A DNA stretch of 64,000 bases from Metaphire vulgaris (GCA_018105865.1 CM030841.1:12744182-12808181), one strand, 5' to 3'; positions 22,656 through 33,406 are shown, counted from the stretch's first letter. Translations and numbers: made by a program. Notes: generated by a model not told the origin, from the sequence alone.

Positions 22656-22819
22656 CAGGGTTTAATCTAGGCCGTTTCGGGGAAAAGGGAATTTCCCCCG
22701 GAAATGTTGGCATACTACATCAACTAATAGCAGCCTCTAGCTGACTTCTCCCCGGCTTTTTCAGTTTCCCCGGCTTTGTCAGTTCCCCACCGGAGTCCAG
22801 GAGTCTAGATTAAACACTG
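22656..22819. mobile_element. hAT-type MITE, CAGGGTTTAATCTAGGCC family
   Basis: TIRs CAGGGTTTAATCTAG and CTAGATTAAACACTG. The 8-bp duplication ACCCGGAG is perfect (22648-22655, 22820-22827). Confidence 0.9.
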
Positions 22820-22856
22820 ACCCGGAGATGTTTATCCGTCAGCGAGTTTCATTTTT

Positions 22857-22904
22857 TTATATATATATATATATATATATTATATATTTTATATATATAT
22901 ATAT

Positions 22905-22950
<46 letters not shown>
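22857..22950. repeat. (AT)n microsatellite
   Basis: About 94 bp of AT with small breaks, ending 45 bp from the stop codon of the minus-strand gene that follows. Confidence 0.95.
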
Positions 22951-22952
<2 letters not shown>

Positions 22953-22995
22953 TTCCTGAAAATCGTCTCGTCGACGCTAAGATCTCTTCATTGGT

Positions 22996-24228
22996 TCACA
23001 GCAGACTGAAGCACGGAACCTGAGTACGAAGAAGCACCGTGCCCAGGAACGGCAAAGCCAGACGCTCTAACCAACGCGATTTTCTCACCGATTCGGCGCC
23101 GACGGAACAGATTTCGTTGGCGAACCCGAAGATTTCGAGGCGATAATGGAGGACAAGACCGTCGCGACTGAGACAGTTGCTGACAGCCATGAAGATCTTT
23201 CGCGGTTCGTCGTACCACCGCTCGCCCTGACAGATTACCTGCAGGTCCGACGGAGCGCCGCCGGTACCCTTCGACACGCACCCGTTCCAAGACGACTGAA
23301 AGCTCAGGTCGAGAACCTTCTCCTGGCTGTTGGGCGGATGGATGACGCCCTGCTTCTGCCAGCACGTCTTGCCGAGCGTCAGTTTGCCGACGTCCGTTTC
23401 GTTGTACAGGAGAACGTTCTGGACCTGTCGTTCGGCCGGGTACGTGAACCGGAACTGAAGACCGCCGCCGCGAGACAGCGAGACGTTCGCGAGAAACCCG
23501 TACCAGTTCGAAGACGTGTTGAGCGTGCCGTCGAGTACGCAGGACGAGTCCGACGAATACGCAACGGGATTGGGGCTCTTCTGCATCAGCAGAAACCTCG
23601 GACTGTCGCCGCCCGCCGACCCGGGCATCGGCGGCGGCGACCCGAGCGAAGAAGAAGGCGCATCCTCGACCGCCGAACGACATTCGCCGACGTGCCCGTA
23701 GACGACCAACCGGTACTGAAGGTCGAGTCCCTGCAGCGTGGCGCAGTTGCTGACGGCGACGTACCACGTGGTCGGACCGCTGACGGGCTCCTGGTGGTCG
23801 ACGGTGAAGCTGCGGCCGCCCTCGCAGACGTAGGTGGCCACTCCGTTCGGGTGCGTCACGTGACACCCGGACCAGAAGAATCGCGGAGTGAGGCGGAGGA
23901 TCTGGTCGTCTTCGGGCCGGAGGAGGTACTCCTTCTGCCAACAGTTCATCCTGGCGTTGATTATCGTCACCAGATCTTCCGTGTAGAACAGGACGTTCTG
24001 ACAGCATCGTTCCGCCAGGTAGCTGAACCGGAACGTCATTCTGCCGGTCGTGACGATGCTGACGTTCGCCAGGTAGCCGAACCAGTTCCGGTCCGTTCTC
24101 AGGTGTCCTTCGTACGTGCATGGCACGCCCGGCCCTGACCCGTCGATCACGTCCGAGGCGAAGTAGGAGAGAAGAGCACAGACGACCAAGAACAGCGGTC
24201 TGTCCCATTGCACCGACCCCGATGACAT
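22996..24228 (-). CDS. Secreted protein with two tandem TMEM145-type ectodomains
   Basis: 410 residues in one uninterrupted frame. Residues 11-30 form a signal peptide (PLFLVVCALLSYFA). Two homologous domains follow, about 37-183 and 230-374. Domain 1 shows CCQNVLFYTED, RPEDDQILRLT, WSGC, GRSF and WYVAVSNC..GLDLQYRL, the pattern of the lumenal (GOLD-like) domain of TMEM145/GPR180 proteins. Domain 2 repeats NWYGFLANVS, QNVLLYNETD, CWQKQGVI, WNGC and MAVSNC..GLVLHYRL. Six cysteines align (37/230, 96/289, 122/317, 135/333, 162/352, 183/374), which fits conserved disulfides. The linker (184-229) is Ser/Pro/Gly rich. The seven-helix part is missing; the tail (387-410) is only moderately hydrophobic and could be a GPI signal or nothing. 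The ATG fits: CAG at about 24252, just upstream, could be a splice acceptor for a 5' exon. The gene is much richer in GC than its surroundings. Molecular function is not known. Confidence 0.85.
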   Translation of the reverse strand: MSSGSVQWDRPLFLVVCALLSYFASDVIDGSGPGVPCTYEGHLRTDRNWFGYLANVSIVTTGRMTFRFSYLAERCCQNVLFYTEDLVTIINARMNCWQKEYLLRPEDDQILRLTPRFFWSGCHVTHPNGVATYVCEGGRSFTVDHQEPVSGPTTWYVAVSNCATLQGLDLQYRLVVYGHVGECRSAVEDAPSSSLGSPPPMPGSAGGDSPRFLLMQKSPNPVAYSSDSSCVLDGTLNTSSNWYGFLANVSLSRGGGLQFRFTYPAERQVQNVLLYNETDVGKLTLGKTCWQKQGVIHPPNSQEKVLDLSFQSSWNGCVSKGTGGAPSDLQVICQGERWYDEPRKIFMAVSNCLSRDGLVLHYRLEIFGFANEICSVGAESVRKSRWLERLALPFLGTVLLRTQVPCFSLL

Positions 24229-24245
24229 CTCGAAGAATCACCAAC

Positions 24246-24255
24246 GACAACCTGC

Positions 24256-24328
<73 letters not shown>

Positions 24329-24440
24329 GTTTATTATTATTATTTGTGAATTGATATAGCGCCAATTTAGTAATGAACTTGGCATCGGTCGATGGTCGTT
24401 CCAACGCCTACTCAGCACCGGGCACATGACAATAAAATCG
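24246..24440 (-). mobile_element. LINE/SINE 3' tail with (TAA)n
   Basis: On the minus strand, CGACCATCGACCGATGCC, then GGCGCTATATCAATT, then (TAA)n (24255-24345 on the plus strand as TTA). The same order is seen at 49105-49257. The tract ends about 18 bp from the start codon of the TMEM145-like gene, so this insertion lies in its immediate 5' region. Confidence 0.6.
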
Positions 24441-24699
24441 TCGTTGAAAAAAGTACACGCATAGTGCCTAACTCTGTCTGCGGCAGCAGAACAGCATACG
24501 CAGAAGCAGGGTTGTCGAGGGTTGTCGGCTACGTGACGTAGGCTAAGCAACGATGGCGATCGGTTTAAATTATCAAGATTTATCCATTACGGTTTAGTAA
24601 AAACCCTGTGAGATACAGAACATCGTGAACCTCCATCGAAAGGACACAGCAAAGACTTAGTTTACCGCAACCGAGTCAGAAAACAACAACCAAGCTTCG

Positions 24700-24765
24700 A
24701 CGACAGCGGCATCAACAGCAGCAACAGCAGCAGCAACAGCAGCAGCAGCAGCCGTGTTCAGGTAA
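24700..24765 (+). repeat. (CAG/CAA)n tract followed by a donor-like site
   Basis: CAGCAGCAACAGCAGCAGC-type repeats end in GTGTTCAG|GTAAACCC. This could be a 5' exon with a splice donor, but nothing downstream supports a gene. Confidence 0.3.
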
Positions 24766-25202
24766 ACCCAACACACCCACACACGAACCTCTAATGCGGC
24801 GATCAAAGATATCGATTCGTGACATTTGGTCGTGGGCAGTTATTGGTGGCGTCACTGATACTGCGAGAAATTATTAACATAATATAGTAATTAGCATCGC
24901 ACGCAGCGTGTTTTCGCCGCCAGGTGGAGCTGATGTCCAGTGTCTGTACACTGTATAGGTTCCGACAACAGCAGCGGCCCCTGCCCTGCGCCAACTGCGC
25001 TGCTGGGACCAACGTACGAAGGATCGCCGCGTTCCTGGAAAGGCCAGTCCGAAGAAAATGCCGACTTCGCAGCATTGCTTTAGCGCCACTATACTCGTTT
25101 TAGGCTTGCGAAACAGTCGGAAGACGAGGAGAGATGGGCATTTAAAACGCAACTATAGGATGGAGACGGCGATTCAGAAAGGTTTTAATCGAGGGCGGAA
25201 GA

Positions 25203-25320
25203 TGGCAGAGTGGGTTACGTGCTGGAGCGTCAGGCTGACGGAGCGGGTTCAAGCCCCGTTAGTGCCCCTAGTGGCTTTCACACATGCAGGCAGTAATGCC
25301 TCCTAAGCCACTTTAAATCA
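25203..25320 (+). repeat. tRNA-derived SINE head and body
   Basis: A box TGGCAGAGTGGG (25203-25214) and B box GGTTCAAGCCC (25246-25256) are correctly spaced, and a five-pair T stem with a seven-base loop can be drawn. No acceptor stem forms, so it is not a working tRNA gene. The body ends CCTAAGCCACTTTAAATCA, which recurs at 26343-26361. Confidence 0.65.
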
Positions 25321-25459
25321 TGCTAAGTTTAAGTAAGAGGCTGTGATGTATCAACAGCTGAACGTTAAGCAGTTTCGTGTTGTGTCCGCGGTTTCCATCG
25401 TAGCCACTGTTTAATCGCGGCGAACAACCTTTCTCTACTGCAGTATATAGCACCAGCTC

Positions 25460-25636
25460 CAGTGGCGTCATTGGGGGGGGGCGTACCCCCAAGGAAATGA
25501 AGAAATAATGTGTAATGTATTAAATAAATATATGTAAAATTTGCAAAAATCGCCAAAAATTGCCCAAAATTTGGCCAAAATTGTTTTAAAAAATAAAATT
25601 ATCTCGCCCTCAAGAAACTGTGAAATGACGCTACTG
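25460..25636. mobile_element. hAT-type MITE, CAGTGGCGTCA family
   Basis: TIRs CAGTGGCGTCATT and AATGACGCTACTG. The 8-bp duplication ACCAGCTC is perfect (25452-25459, 25637-25644). The interior is AAAATTTGCAAAAATTGCC-like. Confidence 0.9.
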
Positions 25637-25976
25637 ACCAGCTCCATTGAACTTAGTTATCGATCGATGGTGCTGGAGTATATTTGACGATTTGTTCAAG
25701 ATGTAGACGAAGGATGCGGGATTAATTGAAATGATCATTGTACAGTACAAGCAAGTAGGCCCAGACAATGTTGCTTCTTTGACAGTTGTTTATTTTTTAA
25801 CAGATGTAGGCCCATCTGCCTGGATTCAAGATTTTTCCAGGGAGACTCTGTCAAACTGGAATGTACACCGAACACATGCTAACTTGAAATTACAACACAG
25901 ACAAGATCTCGTTTGTCACACGTCAACTTCTCGCAACAACGTTAAGAAAGGCTCAAAATCACACTGTCGGTACTAG

Positions 25977-26139
25977 CAGGGGCGTAGCGACGAAGGGGGG
26001 TTATATCGGTATATATACCCCCAAATCAGACTACCTTGAAATATTTAATGCGTTTTTAAGATGTTCAAAGTATTTTAAGATTTATACCCTCCCCCATTAC
26101 ATTATACCCTCCTCAATCAAATTCCTGGCTACGCCCCTG
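25977..26139. mobile_element. hAT-type MITE, CAGGGGCGTAGC family
   Basis: TIRs CAGGGGCGTAGC and GCTACGCCCCTG. Flanking 8-mers GGTACTAG and GGTGCAAG agree at 6 of 8. Confidence 0.8.
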
Positions 26140-26301
26140 GGTGCAAGAACAGTGATTGTCCAGCTGAGATAGAGTAGCTGTAAATTAAAGTACGTCTATA
26201 GTGGTATTCTTTATTCTATTTTCATAATCACCATCGTCATTTTTTTGGAAAACCTTCATGGACAATAATTGGACAACATGATAACAGTTTTTTAGAAATG
26301 C

Positions 26302-26362
26302 GTCAGGCTGACATGGACAATAATTGTGACATGTACCGGTATCCTAAGCCACTTTAAATCAA
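26302..26362 (+). repeat. Degenerate copy of the tRNA-derived SINE
   Basis: GCGTCAGGCTGAC and CCTAAGCCACTTTAAATCA occur in the same order as in 25203-25320, without a recognisable B box. Confidence 0.45.
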
Positions 26363-26507
26363 GAAGTAGAACGACATTTGAAAAAAAGACTAAACGGTTA
26401 CAAGTCTGTAAGCGAATTGATCGCATAACAAATCTGTAATCACATTGCAGTCCAAGTAGTAGAACTGGTCTAACACTGTAGTGTCGGTCTTACAAATCAA
26501 ACTGAGC

Positions 26508-27005
26508 CAGTGACGGCTCCAGGATTTGGCAAGTGGAGGGGGGCCGTTGGGGTGAAAACTTTCAATCATGGGGGGGGGTCAGCCATTTGTTGTTAGGTAT
26601 GTAGTATTAAGTATAGGAAGAAAAACCTAATTAACACTATTCGTACAAGACAAAATAAGTGGATAGGTCATGTTCTGAGAGAAGAATCAAACCTTCTAAG
26701 AGAAGTTCTAGAAGGAAAGATGAATGGGAAATCACAGACAGGGCGACCAAAGACATCGATGCTGGAGTGGGTGTTCGACACTACGGAAAAAACAAGTATT
26801 CAGCCCTGAAGATAAAAGCTCAAGATAGAGAGGAGTGGCGACGCTGGAGTATATATGGAACCTGTCTTTGGACAGAGCACCTGAAGAAGAAGAAGAATGT
26901 AGTATTAAGTATAGGGTCTCAACAGGGGGACCACTGGGGGCAGGCACTCAATAGAGGGGCACGGGCCCCTCCCGGGCCCCCCGGCCCCCTGTGGAGCCGC
27001 CATTG
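26508..27005 (+). mobile_element. hAT-type MITE, CAGTGGCGGCTCC family, carrying a LINE
   Basis: Starts CAGTGACGGCTCCAGGATTT and ends GTGGAGCCGCCATTG. The 8-bp duplication AACTGAGC is perfect (26500-26507, 27006-27013). Without the inserted LINE it would be about 200 bp, like its relatives. Confidence 0.92.
26618..26896 (+). mobile_element. 5'-truncated LINE 3' end nested in a MITE
   Basis: Flanked by perfect 19-bp duplications ATGTAGTATTAAGTATAGG (26599-26617, 26897-26915). The 279-bp insert reads WIGHVLREESNLLREVLEGK, the C-terminal end of an EN-RT LINE ORF2, then DREEWRRW, and ends in an (AGA)n tail. One internal stop is present. Confidence 0.9.
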
Positions 27006-27409
27006 AACTGAGCAGCAGGCACGTTGCTTTTTCTACTTTTAGATAAGGAAAGACGCGTTTGATTCAAGACGTCGCTACCATTGGATTGGTGATGGTATGC
27101 CAGCTTAATTATTCACAGTAGAATATAATATGTATTTTTAAGTATCTAAGTTGGATAGTCTGGAATATTAGACGTGAAAGGTTTCCCAGACGCAGATCGA
27201 GTTTAAGAAAAGCAGACTTAGCCTCCAGCGTTTTCACGGTGACTGTCTCTGTGCGTTTGATCTTAAATTAAACCCATAGTATAGCACACCAGACTGCTCT
27301 GTGCGATCACAACAGTAACAATAACAGCTCTCCTAAAGACGTCCATAGTTCCAAAGTTAAGTACCGTCTCACACACACGACCAAGAAAAACTATAGACGT
27401 CTATTATCC

Positions 27410-27543
27410 TGACGTTTTTCACTTCGTCTGTCTGACCCGATATCCTGGATTTGACCCGGATCTTGTGTGGCTGCGATTTGGTGTGCCATCGACTGATGCC
27501 TCAAGGGGCCCCTGTGCGTTATGAAGTGACGCTATAAGTTAAG

Positions 27544-27545
<2 letters not shown>
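27410..27545 (+). mobile_element. LINE 3' tail, CR1/L2-like
   Basis: TTTGGTGTGCCATCGACTG and GTGACGCTATAAGTTAAG match the tail at 18100-18165. Confidence 0.5.
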
Positions 27546-27607
<62 letters not shown>

Positions 27608-27655
27608 ATATATAAATATATTATTATTATTATATATATTATTATTATATATAAG
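27546..27655. repeat. AT/ATT microsatellite
   Basis: AT dinucleotides passing into TATTAT. Confidence 0.95.
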
Positions 27656-27671
27656 TTTAAGGTTATATTAG

Positions 27672-27849
27672 CAGTGGCGGCTCCACCGGGGCCAGGGGCC
27701 CGTGCCCCTATTGAGTGCCTGGCCCCCAGTATCCCCAGTTGGGACCCTATACTTAATGCTACATACATTAAACAACAAATGGTTGGCCCCCGTTATTAGA
27801 AGTTGCCACCCCAACGCCCCCCACTTGCCAAATCCTAGAGCCGCCACTG
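27672..27849 (-). mobile_element. hAT-type MITE, CAGTGGCGGCTCC family
   Basis: Reverse orientation relative to 20610. The 8-bp duplication TATATTAG is perfect (27664-27671, 27850-27857). Confidence 0.92.
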
Positions 27850-27859
27850 TATATTAGAC

Positions 27860-28258
27860 CAGTTGTTCTCAGACCCCTTTGCTGCACGGCCCACATTTTA
27901 AATTCAAAATTATTTGCGACCCACCTGTTATATTAAAGCAGGCGAAAAAAGTCCTTAGGCAAGTACTTGTCGTTCACCTATATCATACCCACCCCTCCCC
28001 CGAACAATTGCATGTAGGCCTACTCAAGAGTTTATGCGCAAACCTCACGACTGATCCCAGATTCAGAATAAGGGGCGCGGCCCCTCCTGTGGCTATGCCA
28101 ATGAACTAAAATTAATAAACTAATAAAATGCGTACAAATTTGAATTATTCTTATTTGATTTATTAACTTCTCTTTCGTCTTTGAGACTTCAGCGTGGCCC
28201 ACGTGGCTCCCTCTCGCGGGCCACCTTTGGGCCGCGGCCCACGGGTTGAGAACCACTG
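27860..28258. mobile_element. hAT-type MITE, CAGTGGTTCTCAAAC family
   Basis: TIRs CAGTTGTTCTCAGAC and GTTGAGAACCACTG. Flanks TATTAGAC (27852-27859) and GATTAGAC (28259-28266) agree at 7 of 8. The interior is closely related to 62353-62765. Confidence 0.88.
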
Positions 28259-28395
28259 GATTAGACTTTCAACCGACAATAATTCTCGGCATCATCCAAA
28301 GTACAACGTTTAGGAATGTGTGTGTGTGTGTGTGTGTGTGTATGGCTAAAGTTGTTACGCCTGTCTATCGACGAGCATGGTTGCGCAACGATTAA

Positions 28396-28467
28396 CCCCT
28401 TAACCGTGTATTTAACTGTAACTCAATGTAAAATGGACGGATATATCCGGGATCCCCAGTTAAGGGG
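28396..28467. mobile_element. 72-bp TTAA MITE, copy 2
   Basis: CCCCTTAACCG and CAGTTAAGGGG between TTAA at 28392-28395 and 28468-28471. Opposite internal orientation to copies 1, 3 and 4. Confidence 0.9.
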
Positions 28468-28471
28468 TTAA

Positions 28472-29544
28472 TCTGACCAATGACGAAATACCAAAATATT
28501 ATTATCAACGAAGGGATGACCGTCGGCACATCGAATTGCGACTGGGGGTGACGGTGCGACAGGCAACAGGTTTAAATACATCATTTCCCCAACTGTAGTA
28601 CTGATATCGACTCTGATAGAGCAGAGTATGACACACGGAAGGGCTCATCCATAAATTACGGCATCAAATTTATGTTCATTTTCAATTTTGACCCATCCCC
28701 TCATCATCGAACGTCATCATGCATAGAACCCCCTATCCTCGGATGATTACGTAATCACCGTAGTGTTGTGCTAACCACGATATATTTTCGGCCCGACAAC
28801 TGCAGCATTGCTACATTCAAGTAATTAATTATTATAGAACCTAATTCATAAAATATCTTGAGGTCTTGAGCTTTGAGCTCCATCTAAACCAAATAAAACT
28901 ACAGGTGTAATGGTAGACTATCATCATGCGCATCAAGCCGTCGATGCGCATGATGACGTAATATACTGGACAACCCCCGAGCAAAATTAAGTAGAACTGA
29001 CTGAAGACAAAATACAAAATTAGGACGTCTCAACTCTTTTTTTCCACGTTCCAAGTTTTCGCCAACGAATTAATAATAATAATAATCCTGACAGTGTTTT
29101 GCTTTCTTATTGAAAATTCACAACACCGGTGCAAGAAAGCGCACCAAAACCGATAAGACAGAATAATAAGATTACAATAACTGCTAGAAACATTACCCGT
29201 CTACTCACATATTTTAAGTAGGATAGTCAGTAGAACATGAAACACTCTAATGTACAGTTTACCCATCATGCATAAGAAAATAAGAGAAAGCCGATAGGTC
29301 TAACAAACGTCGACGCTTGAAAACTAATAGCAGAATGGCGCAGAAAGCAGCAAAAAACCGGTCGTAGAGCTTAAAGGCCTAAACCAGGAACCGGCAATAC
29401 ATTCAAAATAAATCTAAGCATGTATAATCTTCAGATATTGGCATAAATAGCAACAAAAGTGTTACAAATGGACAGTAAAATACGTTTCGAAAGTTCAAAT
29501 TTATAAATCTAATAAAATGTTACGTAATATACGTAATGTTACGC
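28472..29544. other. No gene seen
   Basis: GCTCATCCATAAATTACGG at 28644 and GGATGATTACGTAATCACC near 28740 resemble ends of the GGGGCCGTCCATAAA MITE. The rest is unassigned. Confidence 0.35.
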
Positions 29545-29552
29545 GTGGCCGG

Positions 29553-29636
29553 ACAAAATGTCCGCGGACAAAATGTCACGGTTTAGGGTTAGGATGACAT
29601 TTTGTCCGTGACATTTTGTCCGCTGACATTTTGTCC
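29553..29636. repeat. Short inverted repeat of GGACAAAATGTC units
   Basis: GGACAAAATGTCCGCGGACA opens the left arm. The right arm holds GTGACATTTTGTCCG and CTGACATTTTGTCC. Four copies of the unit surround a GGTTTAGGGTTAGGAT centre. This could be a very small MITE or a protein-binding palindrome array. Confidence 0.7.
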
Positions 29637-29879
29637 TAGCACCAATGTTACGTTGTAAATCTAATAAAATGTTACGTATTTCACTAAAAGCAATAAAACA
29701 CTCTAAGTTTCCTGGAAATGGATTTTGATTTTATGACAATGTTAACAAGAATTTGTTTCCTGTCTATTAGCTCCGGTAGCTTCGGCTCTTGCAGAATACG
29801 CACATCTAGAGAGCTGTTAAATAAATCAGTTTTCACGTCCGAAAAAAGATTCTGAATCTTTAAAAGCCTTCAGGCACGT

Positions 29880-30115
29880 CGGAACGAATTTTAAGCAGGG
29901 GGTGCAGATTTTCAGATTTTCTTTAAAAAAGGTCTTCACGCACGGATTTTCCTCTCTTAAACTTCTGACAAGCAAAAAGGTTTTCACGCGTGGAATTTAC
30001 TCTCTAATTTTTCAACGGGGTGCAGATTTCTACGGGCCTCCATGGGTGCGCTGCACCCCTTAATTTTTCCAGGGGGTGCAGCTGCACCCTCTGCACCCCC
30101 ACTTCATAGGGGCCG
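29880..30115. repeat. Unclassified MITE-like segment with GGGGGTGCAG motifs
   Basis: GGGGGTGCAGATTTTCAG, TCTGACAAGCAAAAAGG and repeated GGTGCAG/CTGCACC inverted motifs resemble the interiors of other hAT-type elements here. Ends not defined. Confidence 0.4.
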
Positions 30116-32050
30116 GAAAGCCTTGCCGCCTATCCGCCGCCAATCACCTGCTAAGCCAGCATGTTAATCAAAAGCTCAACGTCACGTAACACACGCCTTA
30201 TACAGACAAGCGATAACGAGTGAGTTGAAAAGCATCCGAAGAGCCCAGAAAAAGTCTGATATTCATGTTGGCAAATGAACTACAGAAGGGCAATTGCGTG
30301 CTTTAACATTGTATGGTTAACTGATAACTTTGCTTTCTTTTTAAAAAGAACTGTTTGCGAGAGAAAAACAGGATTCTGACGAGACAAAATTTTACTAAAA
30401 TACAGCATGATTGATGAACAGTACCGACACATTTTGGAATTCTATGAAGCGAGTATGTCAACAACAGACATGAGTCATTGTGATTACACTTGTACACTTA
30501 TAAATATAGCAGAACAATAATTGGAGGTTTATAAGCAAACCTGAATCTTTGATTCTCTATCAATAATATATATATATTTTATTTTATTAAATGTTTCAAA
30601 GGCGCTTTTAGCTAATTTATTAACTCACTCCAGGTTTAAGATGCAAACAACTAGTGAAAACATAGTGTACAACGTGTACATGTATGTATGTATATATATA
30701 TATATACATATATAGATATATCATATACATATATTATATATTCATATATATATGTGCATATATACATACACACTAGAGAAGCTAAAATATGTTTCTGTTA
30801 TTTCGAGCAGGACAAATTTGGCCTATTTAACAATGATGCATGTGATACAGGCATCTTGTCATATCGGCAAATTCTAGGCAAAATAAAGAGATGCCAAAAT
30901 TTTGCAGAAAAACAATAATGACGTTGAATACGAGAGCAAAGACCTTACAGCAAATATAGTACAAACTTTGATATAATTTACATTTCACTTTAGATTTTTA
31001 TAAAGAAAAGCTATTAAAGAAGAAGATCCTTTCAAATTTTGTTTTTTATCAATAAAATCACAAAAATGACCAAATACAAATGGCTACCATAAAATTCCAT
31101 TTAAAGAGTTATAGCTAGCTAGCTAGATAGATATATAAATGGAGAAGTAGTGAAAAAGACAACAAACTTCATCTTCACCTTCTAAAGCAAGAAAACCAAA
31201 ACAGAGAAGCAAAATGAGTAGTAACAATATTCACACCATATGTTTAGAGAACAGCACTCCAAGTTTTTGGTAAAACTTTGTGCAAAGACATACCTTGGCA
31301 ACTGTATCATTTGAAAAAAGAAGAAGAAAAAAAAACAATTTTGTCACGGCTACATTAAAAAGTTAAGTGTTAGTGAGTTGAGCAAATTCAGACTGATTTT
31401 TTAAAAAATACTGAATTTCTAAATCAGCAAAGTAAGCAATGGTCTGTTAGGCAAGAAGCATATTTCACAATATTTCATACAATTTCTTTCGACACAGCGA
31501 AAACAGATTTTCAATCAAATACATAAAGTGTTTAAAAACAAAGACGTCAGGTGTAATAATGTGATTCAAATTGAAATATTATACAAAAATCAAAGTCTAA
31601 CAGGAAAACGATAGTCTGTTGCTGACACAAACACAAACACACACACAAGTAAATACCGGTAATAATCAAGAGAATGCCGTCCGTTAGCGTCAGTATGCAT
31701 TATGCAATAGGGGGTATCCAGTGTTTACCAACAAGGTCCGGTTGCTCCGCCCACTGGTGGGCAGAAACCATAGAAACCATTGTTGTCTATTAATAGACGC
31801 CAATGGCAGAAGCAGATTTCTTGCTGGTGGGCATAGATCAGTGACCATAGAGATTGTTCTGGATACTCCTATAGCCTACAAGATAATGACTATTCGATAT
31901 TCATACACTTAGCAATTAACCTTCCACCTCTAAAACCAGTGATGTTCAGTCACTAAGAATTCTGACAATTCTGTGCAACTGATCCTGTTTTGCCATTGTC
32001 ACTCTATTCAAAATTAAAACCAATTCCAAAACTGAAGTCAAAAAACTGGC
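30116..32050. other. No gene seen
   Basis: AT-rich sequence with a TA/CATA microsatellite at about 30680-30772. No coding signal recognised. Confidence 0.35.
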
Positions 32051-32059
32051 GGGCGCTTT

Positions 32060-32330
32060 AGCTCAGTCACAGGCACCAGACGCCCACATTACACCAATCT
32101 TGCGAGAACTGTCTGGCTTCCGGTCAGAAAGAGGATACACTACAAAAGCAATAAGGGAATTCAAAATCCAGGATTGATGATACTGAACACAAGGAAGCTT
32201 GAAAATAACTAAAATGGGAGACGAATGTCATTTGATGCGTCTCCATCCCGTGCTGTCTTTCTATCTCAGCTAAAGACATATATGTTTGAGAACACTTGCT
32301 TTTTATAAATTATAATATCTAATCTAATCA
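32060..32330 (+). mobile_element. CR1/L2-like LINE fragment
   Basis: The order TPILREL..VRKRIHYK (with one frameshift) then LSQLKTYMF-like residues resembles the thumb-to-C-terminus of CR1/L2-type reverse transcriptases (HITPVLxxLHWLPVxxRIxxK). Heavily decayed. Confidence 0.5.
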
Positions 32331-32450
32331 AAATTAAAACAATGACAGTAACTGTCAAAACTTCTTTAATTGTAGATATATTGTTGTCTCACTCAATGCA
32401 ATAAAGATCAAAAGAAATGAATGATGATAATGAATGTCAAATAAGGAAGT

Positions 32451-32502
32451 AAAATAATAATAATAATTATTATGATGATAATGTTATTATAATTATTATT
32501 AA

Positions 32503-32541
<39 letters not shown>
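32451..32541. repeat. (TAA)/(TTA) microsatellite
   Basis: AAT repeats, a mixed middle, then TTA repeats. Confidence 0.93.
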
Positions 32542-32545
<4 letters not shown>

Positions 32546-33105
32546 TTAAAGCTATTCAATAGGATCAATCGTGCGTTAAACCTAATGCCAACAATTTGCA
32601 AAGGATATACTCTTTACCCAAGTCGAACGAAAGACAAACAAACTATCCATTACAGAAACGATAAATTTAGAATCACAGCAGAAATCAAATTTAGATTGAA
32701 AAGAATCAGTAACAGAAAACAGACAGCAGGATGACACAGAGCGCACAATAAAAAAATAATTACTATGTAACAGCAAAAGGTGTTTCTATTGACAACATTT
32801 ACAGTATTCTCATAATACAATTTAGCAGGCACTATGTACAAAATCTATGCAATGCTTATTAAGGGCTAACAAAATGCTATAACAAGATATTTAACGATAT
32901 TAGAACGAAGTAAAACTGAATGATGAAAAAAATTTAAGAATCTACAAATATAAATAGCCAGAGTTTCCACAGTTGTATTCTACTATAGCAGTTTAAATCA
33001 TGGACATAGGCATCGTGAAAGGCACTCTGTTTGACTGAAGACCAGTTGCCAGCCACTCCAAGTACCGAATCAAACTATGACCCGTTTCTGGTTATAACAA
33101 ACAGG

Positions 33106-33340
33106 CAATGGCGCAGCGAGGATTCCAGAATAGGGGGGAGGGGCGCTTCAACATTTTTTGGCCCAAAAGTCTTGACCGGCAAAAATAAGCTCATTGTCTC
33201 AAATCCTTTAAAGCAGTCTGGTGCGTTCTCCTCGATCTACGCTACTACCCAAACCCCCAACTATTCACCGGTTTTCAACAAATCTCACGACCGGTCCAGA
33301 TTCGAATAGGGGGTCCGGGCCCCCTGTGGCTACGCCGATG
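33106..33340. mobile_element. hAT-type MITE, CAATGGCGCAGC variant
   Basis: TIRs CAATGGCGCAGC and GCTACGCCGATG. Flanks CAAACAGG and AAAATAGG agree at 6 of 8. The interior has CTTGACCGGCAAAAATAAG, a variant of the shared motif. Confidence 0.7.
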
Positions 33341-33406
33341 AAAATAGGACCCAGAACCAAATGACATGCTGATGGAATCATAGCATATTGAAACATTAGT
33401 TATTTG

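Noticed and set aside
23146..24138. A 330-codon plus-strand open frame opposite the same gene
   Set aside because: Antisense shadow of a GC-rich coding exon, with no recognisable domain.
22988..24550. A 520-codon minus-strand open frame over the TMEM145-like gene
   Set aside because: It is frame-shifted relative to the domain-containing frame, runs through the TAA repeat as poly-Asn and shows Arg-rich low-complexity shadow sequence.
25196..25270. Functional tRNA gene
   Set aside because: A and B boxes and the T arm are present, but the acceptor ends do not pair and a SINE-like body follows.
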